DNA of 55,275 nt from Chryseobacterium sp. BGARF1. Lineage in GTDB: Bacteria > Bacteroidota > Bacteroidia > Flavobacteriales > Weeksellaceae. Position numbers and translations under genes: made by a program. The notes under the pieces were generated by a model. The model searched no databases and had not been told where the DNA came from. It worked only from the letters and a program-made list of their open reading frames with translations. Of the stretch, positions 31,434-40,312 are shown in pieces. The stretch lies in assembly GCF_001677955.1 (NCBI RefSeq), contig NZ_LELA01000009.1, forward strand, positions 1 to 55,275. Direction: 5' to 3'. How positions within the stretch are numbered: position 1 is the first letter of the stretch; the number at the start of each line of letters is the position of its first letter.

Positions 31434-33866
31434 TTAAAATATCGCAGGATATTTCTGAGGATTTGTTTCATTAAATAGGGCGTAAATTCTTTCAACCATA
31501 TCATCAGAAGATGGCTTAGAGAAATAATCTCCGTCACTTGCATACGCAGGTCTGTGATCATTCGCAGCAATCGTTAACGGATCTGAATCTAAGAATCTGA
31601 AAGCTTTTTGCTTCTCTAAAATCTGTTGCAAAATAAACGCTGAAGTTCCACCTTCTACATCTTCGTCGATGACAACCAATCTGTTGGTTCTTTTCACGCT
31701 TTCAGCAATTTCGTTCGTTAAATCGAAAGGAATTAAAGACTGAACATCAATAACTTCTGCAGAAATTCCTAATTTTTCTAATTCTTCAGCTGCTTCCATT
31801 ACAATTCTCCAAGTCGAACCGTAAGTTACCAAAGTAACATCTTTTCCTTCTTTTGTAACTTCAATTTTTCCAACAGGAACAGTGAATTCACCTAAGTTAT
31901 CAGGTTGTTTTTCTTTTAATCTGTATCCGTTCAGACATTCAACAATTACAGCTGGATCATCACTTTGAAGCATTGTGTTGTAGAATCCTGCAGCTTTCGT
32001 TAAGTTTCTTGGAACTAACACCAAAATACCTTTAGAAAGGTTCAAAATTCCCGCCATTGGAGAACCTGAATGCCAAACTCCTTCCAATCTGTGACCTCTC
32101 GTTCTGATAATTAGAGGTGATTTCTGACCACCTTTTGTTCTGTACTGAACCGTCGCTAAATCATCACTCATCCCTTGTAAACAATACAAAATATAGTCTA
32201 AATACTGAATCTCTGCGATTGGTCTTAAACCTCTCATTGCCATTCCGATTCCCTGACCTAAGATTGTAGCTTCACGGATTCCTGTATCGGCAACACGAAC
32301 GTCACCGTATTTTTCCTGCATTCCTTCAAGACCTTGGTTTACGTCACCGATATTTCCGGCATCTTCACCAAAGACTAAAGTTTGAGGATATTTTTCGAAT
32401 ATTTTATCGAAATTATTTCTTACCACTACTCTTCCGTCTACATCTTCCGAAGCATCAGAATAGATTGGCTTGATTTCCTGAATATTTTCAGCTTTCCACT
32501 GAGACTGAGAATACAAATGAGAAGAATAATTGTCTTTTTCAACCTCAAAAATCTCATTATATTTCTGCATCAATTGGCTTCTTTCTGCAGAATTAGTTCC
32601 TCTTGTCGCTAATAAAGATCTTCTTACCAAATGGAAAACATCTTTCTTCGCTTTTGAAACCAATTTATTGAACTGGCTGATATAATTTTCAATTTCAGTA
32701 TTCTGTCCTTTAAGATTTTCAACCAAAGGTAAAACTGAATTGATCAGATCTGTAATTGTTTTCTGGTAATTTTCCCAAGCATTTTTCTGCCCGGCTTTTA
32801 CCGTTTTTTTAGCTTCATCATCTATTGAATCTAGTTCTTCAACAGTTGCCAAAACTTCTTCTTTTCCTTCAATCTCGATTGAATAATTCAAGATCCATTC
32901 TCTGAATTTCAATAATCCGTCAAACTGAGATTCCCAAGACAAACGCTCTTCATTCTTATATCTTTCGTGAGAACCTGAAGTTGAGTGACCTTGAGGCTGC
33001 GTCACTTCAATGACGTGAACTACCACAGGAACGCTTTCCATTCTTGCAAACTGTTCAGCTCTTGCATAAGCATCCAATAATGCAGGATAATCCCAAGCTT
33101 TCACCTGAATAATTTCACAACCTTGGTTTTCACCTTCTTTTCTTTGGAAACCGCTCAACATTTCAGCGATATCAGCTTTTGCTCTCTGATTTTTTGTTGG
33201 AACAGAAATTCCGTACCCGTCATCCCAAATAGAAACGATCATAGGAACCTGAAGCGCACAAGCAGCATTCAAAGTTTCCCAGAAATGACCTTCTGCTGTA
33301 GAAGCATCTCCAATTGTTCCGAAAGCAATTTCGTTACCTTCTCTTGAGAATTTTTCAGAACCGTCAAATTTTACGGTCTTGTATATTTTTGAAGCCTGCG
33401 CCAATCCTAATAATCTAGGCATTTGACCAGCCGTTGGAGAAATATCTGAAGAAATATTTTTCTGAGCTGTAAGATCTTTCCAGCTTCCGTCTTCATTCAA
33501 ACTTCTTGTAGCAAAATGACCGTTCATCTGTCTTCCAGCTGAAGCAGGTTCTCTTTCTACACTTGTATCGGCGTACAATTGTGCAAAGAAACTTTCAACT
33601 GTCAAAGCATCTGCTGCCAAAGCAAAGGTTTGATCTCTGTAATATCCTGAACGGAAATCTCCATTTTTGAAAACTTTTGCCATTGCAAGCTGCGGAAGCT
33701 CTTTTCCGTCTCCAAAAATTCCGAATTTAGCTTTTCCGGTAAGTACTTCTCTTCTGCCAAGATAAGACATTTCACGAGAGATTCTTCCTAACTTATAGTC
33801 TTCAAGTATTTGATTTTTAAAATCTTGAAAGGAAATCTGTTGAGTTTCAATATAGGTTGTTTGCAT
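31434..33866 (-). CDS. Fused alpha/beta 2-oxo acid dehydrogenase E1 component
   Basis: An 810-residue thiamine-diphosphate enzyme in which the E1-alpha and E1-beta chains are one polypeptide. The alpha half (about 1-390) holds the ThDP-binding GDASTAEGHFWETLNAA and the HSTSGSHERYKNEER loop. The beta half (about 470-810) holds VFGEDAGNIGDVNQGLEGMQ, DTGIREATILGQGIGMAMRG and SLIPFDLTNEI. This class oxidatively decarboxylates branched-chain or other 2-oxo acids and passes the acyl group to an E2 lipoyl domain; substrate choice cannot be read. Neither E2 nor E3 is adjacent (lpdA lies at 0.9-2.3 kb). An earlier TTG at 33872 is in frame; ATG 33866 is preferred. It has its own terminator. Confidence 0.92.
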   Translation of the reverse strand: MQTTYIETQQISFQDFKNQILEDYKLGRISREMSYLGRREVLTGKAKFGIFGDGKELPQLAMAKVFKNGDFRSGYYRDQTFALAADALTVESFFAQLYADTSVEREPASAGRQMNGHFATRSLNEDGSWKDLTAQKNISSDISPTAGQMPRLLGLAQASKIYKTVKFDGSEKFSREGNEIAFGTIGDASTAEGHFWETLNAACALQVPMIVSIWDDGYGISVPTKNQRAKADIAEMLSGFQRKEGENQGCEIIQVKAWDYPALLDAYARAEQFARMESVPVVVHVIEVTQPQGHSTSGSHERYKNEERLSWESQFDGLLKFREWILNYSIEIEGKEEVLATVEELDSIDDEAKKTVKAGQKNAWENYQKTITDLINSVLPLVENLKGQNTEIENYISQFNKLVSKAKKDVFHLVRRSLLATRGTNSAERSQLMQKYNEIFEVEKDNYSSHLYSQSQWKAENIQEIKPIYSDASEDVDGRVVVRNNFDKIFEKYPQTLVFGEDAGNIGDVNQGLEGMQEKYGDVRVADTGIREATILGQGIGMAMRGLRPIAEIQYLDYILYCLQGMSDDLATVQYRTKGGQKSPLIIRTRGHRLEGVWHSGSPMAGILNLSKGILVLVPRNLTKAAGFYNTMLQSDDPAVIVECLNGYRLKEKQPDNLGEFTVPVGKIEVTKEGKDVTLVTYGSTWRIVMEAAEELEKLGISAEVIDVQSLIPFDLTNEIAESVKRTNRLVVIDEDVEGGTSAFILQQILEKQKAFRFLDSDPLTIAANDHRPAYASDGDYFSKPSSDDMVERIYALFNETNPQKYPAIF

Positions 33867-34004
33867 TGCCAAATATTAAATTAATTTTATTAATGAAGTA
33901 TTTTGCTAATATACACTTTTTATATTAATTTTAATTTTCAATAATGTTTTTTAAAAATTTGATAATCAAGATTATTCTATCTTAATTTTACATAATATAA
34001 AAAA

Positions 34005-34301
34005 ATGGAAAAAAAATCGTCCCATATTCTGAATGCATCCAGCAATTTACTGGGTTTTTCTATGCTGATTATCACCTCACTTAAAATCACAAAAACGAGC
34101 CACAACACTTATTTAGATGAATTTGCGGGAGTTGCATGTGTACTTTTTGCATGCAGCTGTTTTTTATCATTTATGTCAATAAGATCAAAGAAGGAAAAGA
34201 TGGAGAATAGGTACGAGCAGATTGCGGATTATTTATTTTTAACCGCTTTATTTTGTATTGTTTTGTCGGTGATTATGATTACAACAATGATTTTAGATTA
34301 A
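34005..34301 (+). CDS. Small membrane protein
   Basis: A 98-residue protein with three hydrophobic segments (about 12-28, 40-58, 76-96) separated by charged loops (SIRSKKEKMENRYEQIAD). There is no signal peptide cleavage site and I recognise no family. It is divergent from the E1 gene and followed by a palindromic repeat, so it appears monocistronic. The reading frame, start context (A-rich leader) and amino-acid make-up support it as a real gene. Confidence 0.6.
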   Translation: MEKKSSHILNASSNLLGFSMLIITSLKITKTSHNTYLDEFAGVACVLFACSCFLSFMSIRSKKEKMENRYEQIADYLFLTALFCIVLSVIMITTMILD

Positions 34302-34342
34302 GAAATTATTTAAAATCTTTTTAAAATTTAACCAATGAATAT

Positions 34343-34408
34343 CTCTCGCTGATTTTGCAGATTGCGCTGATCTATTTTAAATCTGCTAAATTTCCTTAAT
34401 CTGTGAGC
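34343..34408. repeat. Palindromic repeat family 2, copy A
   Basis: TCTCGCTGATTTTGCAGATT and the downstream AAATCTGCTAAATTTCC, AATCTGTGAG pair imperfectly around the centre. The element shares GATTTTGCAGATT and AAATCTGC blocks with the better-preserved copy at 52551-52614. Confidence 0.6.
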
Positions 34409-34431
34409 CTTAAAATAAACAAAAAAATCTT

Positions 34432-35409
34432 TTAGAACTTTCTTTCGATAACGTAATCAAGCATTTTATGTAAAGATTCTCTGACCTGAGAATCTGGAAA
34501 TTCGTTAAGAATATCTTTAGCTTTTTGCTGAAAATCTTTCATTACGGTAATTGCATAATCTAAACCGCCCGAACTTTTTACAAAAGCAATTAGCTCCTTT
34601 ACACGTTTTTGGTCGTTGTTATAACGTTTAATCGTATTGAAATAATACTTTCTGTCGGCTTCGCTTGCTATTTTTAAAGTATGAATCAAAGGTAGAGTCA
34701 TTTTCTGTTCTTTAATGTCAATTCCAACTGGTTTTCCTATGACATTTGAACTTAAATAGTCGAATAAATCGTCTTTAATCTGAAAAGCCATTCCGGTGTA
34801 CGTACCAAACTGCATCATTTTTTTTGCTAAATTTTCATCAGCATTATTTGATAAAGCACCAATTTCGCAACATGCAGCAATTAAAGTAGCCGTTTTCTGA
34901 CGGATAATTTCATAATAAACATCTTCCGTAATATCGAGTTTTCTTGCTTTTTCCAGCTGAAGAAGTTCACCTTCAGACATTTCTCTGATGGTTCTGGAAA
35001 TCACGGAAAGCAGATCGTAATCTTTATGGTCTGTAGAAAGTAAAACCGCTTTTGATAATAAAAAATCACCAACTAACACCGCGATCTTATTTTTCCACAA
35101 CGCATTGATCGAAAAAAAATTACGACGTTTAAAGCTTTCATCCACTACATCATCATGCACCAAAGTTGCCGTGTGGATCAATTCTATCATTGAAGCGCCA
35201 CGATACGTTTTTTCGTTAACGTCTCCAATCAGTTTTGCACACAAAAATACAAACATCGGACGCATTTGTTTTCCTTTTGTAGTAACAATAAAACGGGTTA
35301 CTTTATCGAGTAAAGCAACTCTGCTCTGCATAGATTCATAAAACTTCTGTTCAAAAAGTTTCATTTCCTCATTAATTGGTTGCTTGATTTCTTCTACAAT
35401 GTTTGCCAC
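34432..35409 (-). CDS. Polyprenyl diphosphate synthase
   Basis: A 325-residue trans-isoprenyl chain elongation enzyme (IspB/octaprenyl type). The first Asp-rich motif is HDDVVDESFKRR, the second KDDLFDYLSSNVIGKP; both bind the Mg2+-diphosphate. RPMFVFLCAKL and GDFLLSKAV are further family blocks. It extends FPP with isopentenyl diphosphate to a long chain, most likely the menaquinone side chain in this group, although chain length cannot be told from the visible residues. It is single-domain, cytoplasmic and normal length. A perfect TAnnTTTG element (35447-35454, minus strand) lies 38 bp upstream. It appears monocistronic. Confidence 0.94.
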   Translation of the reverse strand: MANIVEEIKQPINEEMKLFEQKFYESMQSRVALLDKVTRFIVTTKGKQMRPMFVFLCAKLIGDVNEKTYRGASMIELIHTATLVHDDVVDESFKRRNFFSINALWKNKIAVLVGDFLLSKAVLLSTDHKDYDLLSVISRTIREMSEGELLQLEKARKLDITEDVYYEIIRQKTATLIAACCEIGALSNNADENLAKKMMQFGTYTGMAFQIKDDLFDYLSSNVIGKPVGIDIKEQKMTLPLIHTLKIASEADRKYYFNTIKRYNNDQKRVKELIAFVKSSGGLDYAITVMKDFQQKAKDILNEFPDSQVRESLHKMLDYVIERKF

Positions 35410-35446
35410 GAAGTAAGAATGATGGGTGAGTATTTATTAATTCTCA

Positions 35447-35454
35447 CAAAGATA
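35447..35454 (-). promoter_or_regulatory. Bacteroidota -7 element for polyprenyl synthase
   Basis: TATCTTTG on the minus strand matches TAnnTTTG exactly, 38 bp upstream of the ATG. There is no clear -33 box. Confidence 0.45.
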
Positions 35455-35577
35455 ATTTTTTTCCGCCAATTTTAACAGAAATTACAAGTCTTTAAAGTTA
35501 TTCTGAAAAAATTCAGTTATTAAGAAATTGAAAAGATTAAGAATTATGGTTCTTAGCTATTTAAGATGGAAAACTTC

Positions 35578-35742
35578 TAAACGCTAAAGTTCGCAAAAAA
35601 TTTTAAGTCCTCGAAAACATTTTTAGTTCGCAACGGCGTTTCACTCAGCTAAGGTATTGGTTTCATTTGCTGAACAGAGTGCCTTTGCGAACAAAAAAAA
35701 GAAAAGCAACTATCAATAAGACCTTGTGAACATTGCGTTAAA
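35578..35742. repeat. Palindromic repeat family 1, copy B
   Basis: The outer arms (AACGCTAAAGTTCGCAAA at 35580-35597; CCTTGTGAACATTGCGTT at 35722-35739) pair loosely. The inner arms (GTTCGCAACGGCGTTTCACT at 35627-35646 onward; TGCTGAACAGAGTGCC with TTTGCGAAC ending at 35692) pair well. The block CGCAA(A/C)GGCGTTTCACTC is shared with copy A at 26944-27111. Confidence 0.7.
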
Positions 35743-35844
35743 GATGACATTGTACTTGGATAAGTTGTTTACTCATGTTGTAATTGGTAACGTTACTATC
35801 AAGATTTTTATAGGTTGTGGTGAAGAACCAAAAATTTAAGCATT

Positions 35845-36723
35845 TTAAAGTTTGAGTTTTTCTTTAGGAATAAGATAAAAAAATGGTTTGGTTTTCTTGA
35901 TGGGCGAATAAAATCTTTCTCCTGAAATATAAACTCCGGTTTCATCAACAGTAATTCCCTCGATTTGACCAATCGTTAAAGCGCTTCCCAAATAAAGATG
36001 TCTTGGTTTTTCTCTGAAGAAAATTCCAGGTTCAGATTCATTAAAGATGCTTAGAAAAACCTCAGTTTTCTTGGTATACCCTACTACATAAAGCTTTTTA
36101 TCAAAATAAGATGCGTCTGTAACGACAAAATTTGTCTTGTAAGATTCAATTTTTTCGGCAGCTTGATTTTCGAAATTTCCTGGATCAACCGTGTAATGAG
36201 TAGTCGATTTTGAAGCCCATTCTTTTGTGAAAATATGAATTTTACCGTTTAAATAGATCATCGATTCCAAATCAAAATCGGTGTTGATATTTCTTGACGT
36301 AAAATCTTTTTGCTCAGGATAATAAAATGAGATTGTTTTCATTGAATCATTTTGCAGCTGATTGTTTTGAAAAGGAATTTTATAAATTTTTAAATGTTGT
36401 CGAGTTCCTGCATTGTTTCCAAAATCACCAATGTAGAAGTTTTTGCCATCATTAGTTAATGCTTCCCAATCTTTATTTTCAGCATTTGTTTTTAAAACTT
36501 TTAGAATTTTTCCTGAATTTTTATCAATCTCATACAATTCTGCAGGGTTTCCGCTGTCGTTGAACGTATATAGTTTTCCATCAAAAAAATTCAATCCTGA
36601 AGTTTCCTGAATCGAATCGTTGAGAACTGAAATCCTATATTTTTTAAGCTTAAAAATTTCTGACTGTTGAGAAAAAGCAGTCTGAAAAAAGAATAGAGTA
36701 AATAGTAGAAAAACCTTCTTCAT
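35845..36723 (-). CDS. Secreted beta-propeller-like protein
   Basis: A 292-residue protein with a signal peptide (MKKVFLLFTLFFFQTAFSQ). The mature part shows four or more repeated beta blocks of the type FDGKLYTFNDSG, DGKNFYIGDFGNN, LNGKIHIFTKEW and DETGVYISGE. This is the pattern of a six-bladed propeller such as SdiA-regulated or esterase-like phytase-type proteins. I see no catalytic signature and no T9SS sorting domain, so it is probably periplasmic. The ligand is unknown. It is separated from the upstream small membrane gene by 71 bp on the same strand. Confidence 0.72.
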   Translation of the reverse strand: MKKVFLLFTLFFFQTAFSQQSEIFKLKKYRISVLNDSIQETSGLNFFDGKLYTFNDSGNPAELYEIDKNSGKILKVLKTNAENKDWEALTNDGKNFYIGDFGNNAGTRQHLKIYKIPFQNNQLQNDSMKTISFYYPEQKDFTSRNINTDFDLESMIYLNGKIHIFTKEWASKSTTHYTVDPGNFENQAAEKIESYKTNFVVTDASYFDKKLYVVGYTKKTEVFLSIFNESEPGIFFREKPRHLYLGSALTIGQIEGITVDETGVYISGERFYSPIKKTKPFFYLIPKEKLKL

Positions 36724-36794
36724 ATAACAAAAATAAGGTTTTTGATGTGAATGGGTCGTTAATTTAAAATGTTTGTCCCGGAAACAAAGATGAG

Positions 36795-37229
36795 CTATTT
36801 TTTTTCAATATAACCTATCGCTATTTTATTACTGAAAAAATATTTTGTGTAAAACAACCAGTATTTCCCGTTTGTAATATCTTTTTTAAATAGCAAGTCA
36901 TCTTTTGTGGGTAAAACTGTAACGCCATAAGTTTTCTTAGAAAAATTGTGTTTTTGAGAAGAGTATTGTAATGTTAAAAGATCTGATTTTGTAATAAAAT
37001 TATTTTCCTCAAGAATCAGTCGACCTGTTCTTATATCAAATATGATTTCATTAATAATAGAATTAGATGCTCTGTTTTCAGAAAAAAACAGGAATAAAAA
37101 ACCTATAATAAAAAACAATAAACCTTTGAAACTATCTTTCTTTTTTAATTTTTCATAAATAAGATATAGTAAAGAAAATACACAAAAGGCAGTACTGAAA
37201 TAGAATAAAAATATCAAAAAAAATATCAC
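36795..37229 (-). CDS. Small membrane protein overlapping rlmN stop
   Basis: A 144-residue protein with two membrane helices at the N-terminus (about 2-27 and 37-52), followed by a roughly 90-residue soluble region (RLILEENNFITKSDLLTLQY, TYGVTVLPTKDDLLFK). I recognise no family. Its ATG shares one base with the rlmN stop codon, so it is translationally coupled to rlmN and read from the same transcript. A link to rRNA modification is not implied by its sequence. Confidence 0.65.
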   Translation of the reverse strand: MIFFLIFLFYFSTAFCVFSLLYLIYEKLKKKDSFKGLLFFIIGFLFLFFSENRASNSIINEIIFDIRTGRLILEENNFITKSDLLTLQYSSQKHNFSKKTYGVTVLPTKDDLLFKKDITNGKYWLFYTKYFFSNKIAIGYIEKK

Positions 37230-38263
37230 TATTCTGCCTCTTTATTGGCCAACTGCCCACAAGCTGCATCAATATCACCACCACGGCTTTTACGAATCAT
37301 CACCGTAATTCCTGCATTTTCAAGCTGACGAACGTAATTGTCTTCTGCTTTTTTGTTACACTGGTCATATTTTCCGTCACCAATTGGGTTGTATTGAATC
37401 AAATTCACTTTAGAAGGAACTTGTTTGCAATATTTGATCAAAGCTTTAATATCTTCATCTCCATCATTAATTCCTTTCCAGACACAATATTCGAAAGTAA
37501 TAACTGAGCCTGTTTTTTTATACCAATACTGAAGAGATTCCATAATATCAGTCAAAGGAAATTTATCCGAGAACGGCATAATTTCGTTACGTTTCACTTC
37601 AATTGCTGAGTGAAGTGATAAAGCTAATTTCACACGCAACTCATCATCCGCAAGCATTTTGATCATCTTCGGAAGTCCGGATGTAGAAACAGTAATTCTT
37701 CTAGGTGACATTCCCAAACCTTCTGGCTGAGTAATTTTTCTGATGGCTTCAACTACATTTTTGTAATTCATCATCGGCTCACCCATTCCCATAAAGACAA
37801 TGTTGGTAAGCGGTCTGTTGAAATACATTTTGCTTTGGCTGTCGATTAAGGCAACCTGATCTACGATTTCTGCAACTTCAAGATTTCTCATTCTCTTGAG
37901 TCTTGCTGTTGCACAAAATTCACAATTTAAAGAGCATCCCACTTGTGAAGAAACGCAAGCTGTTGTTCTGGTTTCTGTAGGAATTAAAACAGATTCTACC
38001 AATAAACCGTCGTGAAGTTTCACTCCATTTTTAATGGTTCCGTCTGTACTTTTCTGAAGCTGATCTACAGAAACTGGATTAATGGTATATTCTTCGGAAA
38101 TTTTATCTCGAAGCTGCTTTGAAAGATTCGTCATCTCCTCTATTGAATGCAGATTTTTACTCCACAACCAATCATAAACCTGTTTCGCACGGAATGGTTT
38201 TTCTCCTAAAGATCCAAAATAATCTTTAAGCTGGTCGAGTGATAATGTACGGATATCTTTCAT
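37229..38263 (-). CDS. rlmN: 23S rRNA (A2503-C2)/tRNA methyltransferase RlmN
   Basis: A radical-SAM enzyme that methylates C2 of A2503 in 23S rRNA and A37 in some tRNAs. The cluster-binding CxxxCxxC is CSLNCEFC (Cys110, 114, 117 in the 344-residue form). Cys103 in ACVSSQVGC and the late Cys in AACGQLA are the additional catalytic positions known in this family. GMGEPMMNY is the SAM-contact motif. A frame extends 17 codons upstream, but ATG 38263 (MKDIRTLSLDQLKDYFG) gives the family N-terminus. It lies 71 bp downstream of queA on the same strand; both modify RNA, so an operon is likely. Confidence 0.96.
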   Translation of the reverse strand: MKDIRTLSLDQLKDYFGSLGEKPFRAKQVYDWLWSKNLHSIEEMTNLSKQLRDKISEEYTINPVSVDQLQKSTDGTIKNGVKLHDGLLVESVLIPTETRTTACVSSQVGCSLNCEFCATARLKRMRNLEVAEIVDQVALIDSQSKMYFNRPLTNIVFMGMGEPMMNYKNVVEAIRKITQPEGLGMSPRRITVSTSGLPKMIKMLADDELRVKLALSLHSAIEVKRNEIMPFSDKFPLTDIMESLQYWYKKTGSVITFEYCVWKGINDGDEDIKALIKYCKQVPSKVNLIQYNPIGDGKYDQCNKKAEDNYVRQLENAGITVMIRKSRGGDIDAACGQLANKEAE

Positions 38264-38293
38264 TGTAAGGTTGTAGATTTTAGGTTTCAGGTC

Positions 38294-38312
38294 GCAGATA
38301 ACTATTATCTGC
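38294..38312. repeat. Perfect hairpin between queA and rlmN
   Basis: GCAGATAA-CTA-TTATCTGC is a perfect 8-bp stem with a 3-nt loop in the 71-bp gap. It lies in a TTAGGTTTCAGGT-type repeat tract. No T run follows, so I do not call it a terminator. Confidence 0.5.
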
Positions 38313-38334
38313 AACCTTTTACCTTATATCTTAA

Positions 38335-39384
38335 TTAAATAATTAGCATTGCGTCACCATAAGAATAAAATTTATACTTTTCTTTTACGGCTTCTTCATA
38401 GGCGTGCATTAGGAAATCTTTTCCAGCAAATGCAGCAATCATCATCATTAAAGTTGATTTTGGCGTATGGAAATTGGTAATCATTGTGTTAGCAATTCCA
38501 AAATCGTGTGGCGGATAGATGAATTTATTAGTCCAACCATCGAAAGCTGAAATTTTTCTGTTTGAAGAAACAGACGTTTCAATTGCTCTCATTGTAGTTG
38601 TTCCTACTGCACAAACTCTTCTGTTTTCCTGAACTGCTCTGTTGATGATTTCAGCATTTTTCTCATCAATGATAACTTCTTCAGATTCCATTTTATGTTT
38701 AGATAAATCTTCTACCTCGATTGGGTTGAAAGTTCCTAATCCTACGTGAAGGGTAACCTCTGCAAAATCGATTCCTTTGATTTCTAATCTCTTCATCAAA
38801 TGCTTAGAGAAATGCAAACCTGCAGTAGGTGCTGCAACAGCTCCTTCTACTTTTGCGTAAATTGTCTGATATCTTTCAGCATCTTCCGGCTCTACTTCTC
38901 TTTTGATATACTTTGGAAGTGGTGTTTCTCCTAGATCTTTTAATTTAGATCTGAATTCTTCATAAGAACCATCGAATAAGAATCTTAAAGTTCTACCTCT
39001 TGAAGTTGTATTATCAATTACCTCAGCAACCAAAGATTCATCTTCTGTAAAGAATAATTTGTTACCAATTCTTATTTTTCTTGCAGGATCTACCAAAACA
39101 TCCCAAACACGAGTTTCTTTATCAAGCTCTCTTAATAAGAAAACTTCAATTTTAGCTCCGGTTTTTTCTTTATTTCCATACAATCGAGCAGGAAAAACTT
39201 TAGTATTATTAAAGATGAAAAGATCTTTCTCATCAAAATAATCTACTACATCTTTGAACATTTTGTGCTCAATAGTTTGCGTTTTTCTGTCAAGAACCAT
39301 TAATCTAGCTTCATCTCTATGCTCTGAAGGATATTCTGCCAACAATTCTTCAGGAAGGTCGAAATTAAAATCGGATGTTTTCAT
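38335..39384 (-). CDS. queA: tRNA preQ1(34) S-adenosylmethionine ribosyltransferase-isomerase
   Basis: A 349-residue cytoplasmic enzyme that transfers the ribosyl part of SAM to preQ1 in tRNA to give epoxyqueuosine. Family blocks are [66 protein letters not shown] and [21 protein letters not shown]. Length is normal. A strong Bacteroidota promoter (TTGAC, 19 bp, TATATTTG) lies 59-90 bp upstream. It is probably the first gene of a unit with rlmN and the coupled membrane-protein gene. Confidence 0.97.
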   Translation of the reverse strand: MKTSDFNFDLPEELLAEYPSEHRDEARLMVLDRKTQTIEHKMFKDVVDYFDEKDLFIFNNTKVFPARLYGNKEKTGAKIEVFLLRELDKETRVWDVLVDPARKIRIGNKLFFTEDESLVAEVIDNTTSRGRTLRFLFDGSYEEFRSKLKDLGETPLPKYIKREVEPEDAERYQTIYAKVEGAVAAPTAGLHFSKHLMKRLEIKGIDFAEVTLHVGLGTFNPIEVEDLSKHKMESEEVIIDEKNAEIINRAVQENRRVCAVGTTTMRAIETSVSSNRKISAFDGWTNKFIYPPHDFGIANTMITNFHTPKSTLMMMIAAFAGKDFLMHAYEEAVKEKYKFYSYGDAMLII

Positions 39385-39442
39385 TATTTTAAATTATGGT
39401 TTAAAAATTTATGTAAAATTACATGGTGTAATTTTCGAGGTG

Positions 39443-39474
39443 CAAATATACAACATTCTATACCCCTTTGTCAA
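39443..39474 (-). promoter_or_regulatory. Strong Bacteroidota promoter for queA-rlmN
   Basis: On the minus strand, TTGAC (39474-39470), a 19-bp spacer and TATATTTG (39450-39443) match the group's -33/-7 consensus with ideal spacing. Transcription should start near 39436, about 50 bp before the queA ATG. Confidence 0.85.
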
Positions 39475-39586
39475 GTCTTTATTTCGCTCCACTTTATTCA
39501 TGGTGGTTACAGAGCCTAAATTTTATTATTTTTACTATATTATCAATGAAAAAATGATTATTTTGGCTTAATCAAAATAGTAAACG

Positions 39587-40279
39587 ATGAGCAAATATTC
39601 TATTGAATCTTTTGTACATGAAACAAAAGAAAACCCTCTTGAGAGAGATTATTTCGAACTTGAAAAGCCTGCCCTCTTAGAAATCAACTTAAATAACCAA
39701 GCGGTCTGGACAAAAACAGGAAGTATGGTTGGTTATGTCGGTAATATCAATTTTGAAAGACAGGGAATGCTTTCTGGCGGACTTGGAAATTTATTAAAAA
39801 AAGCCATTAGTGGAGAAGGCTCTAAGCTGATGAAAGCCGAAGGAACCGGAAAGCTATATGTTGCCGATTCAGGAAAAAAAGTGAGAATTTTATATCTAAA
39901 TAATGAAACAGTTTGTGTAAACGGAAATGATGTTTTAGCTCACGAACAAAGCATAAAAAGTGATATCACCATGCTGAAAAGCATTGCAGGAATGATGTCT
40001 GGAGGACTTTTTCAGGTAAAACTTTCCGGAACAGGGCATATCGCCATAACTACTCATGGCGAACCTTTAACTTTAATGGTAACCCCGGATTCACCAGTTT
40101 TTACAGACCCGAATGCTACTGTAGCCTGGTCTGGAAATTTAACCCCTGAACTAAAAACCAATGTTTCTTTCAAAAGTTTAATGGGAAGAGGAAGCGGTGA
40201 AGAGTTTCAGATGAAGTTTTCCGGAAATGGATGGGTTTTGATACAACCTTATGAAGAAGTTTATAGAGTTGAGAAATAA
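39587..40279 (+). CDS. AIM24 family protein
   Basis: A 230-residue protein of the AIM24/TRAP-like family. The repeated beta blocks (GSMVGYVGNINFERQG, GTGKLYVADSGKKVRILYL, GLFQVKLSGTGHIAITTHGE, PDSPVFTDPNATVAWSGNL, GSGEEFQMKFSGNGWVLIQP) form the expected double-stranded beta-helix-like fold. There is no signal peptide. The bacterial function of the family is not defined; the yeast relative acts in mitochondria. Divergent from queA, with its own terminator. Confidence 0.93.
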   Translation: MSKYSIESFVHETKENPLERDYFELEKPALLEINLNNQAVWTKTGSMVGYVGNINFERQGMLSGGLGNLLKKAISGEGSKLMKAEGTGKLYVADSGKKVRILYLNNETVCVNGNDVLAHEQSIKSDITMLKSIAGMMSGGLFQVKLSGTGHIAITTHGEPLTLMVTPDSPVFTDPNATVAWSGNLTPELKTNVSFKSLMGRGSGEEFQMKFSGNGWVLIQPYEEVYRVEK

Positions 40280-40284
40280 ATATT

Positions 40285-40312
40285 AAAATGCGATTCAATA
40301 GAATCGCATTTT
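40285..40312. terminator. Bidirectional terminator
   Basis: A perfect 12-bp stem AAAATGCGATTC / GAATCGCATTTT with an AATA loop is flanked by T on both strands. It separates the convergent AIM24 and 226-residue protein genes and abuts the stop codon of the latter. Confidence 0.92.

Larger units (their letters stand above)
35410..35844. other. 435-bp gene-free stretch with promoter and palindromic repeat
   Basis: This stretch contains the -7 element of the polyprenyl synthase gene near its left end, AT-rich DNA with TTAAGAA-type repeats, and a family 1 palindromic repeat (35578-35742). A perfect short palindrome, GTAACGTTAC, lies at about 35787-35796. I see no ORF with coding character. Confidence 0.6.

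Noticed and set aside
33935..33958. Fourth GbsR-type operator upstream of the E1 gene (TTTTCAATAATG...)
   Set aside because: Only the left half matches; the right arm TTGAAA is missing, so it is probably chance in AT-rich DNA.
39254..39571. Plus-strand 105-codon frame over the queA start and promoter
   Set aside because: It overlaps the well-supported queA N-terminus and its promoter in antisense, has no recognisable protein features and no start context.
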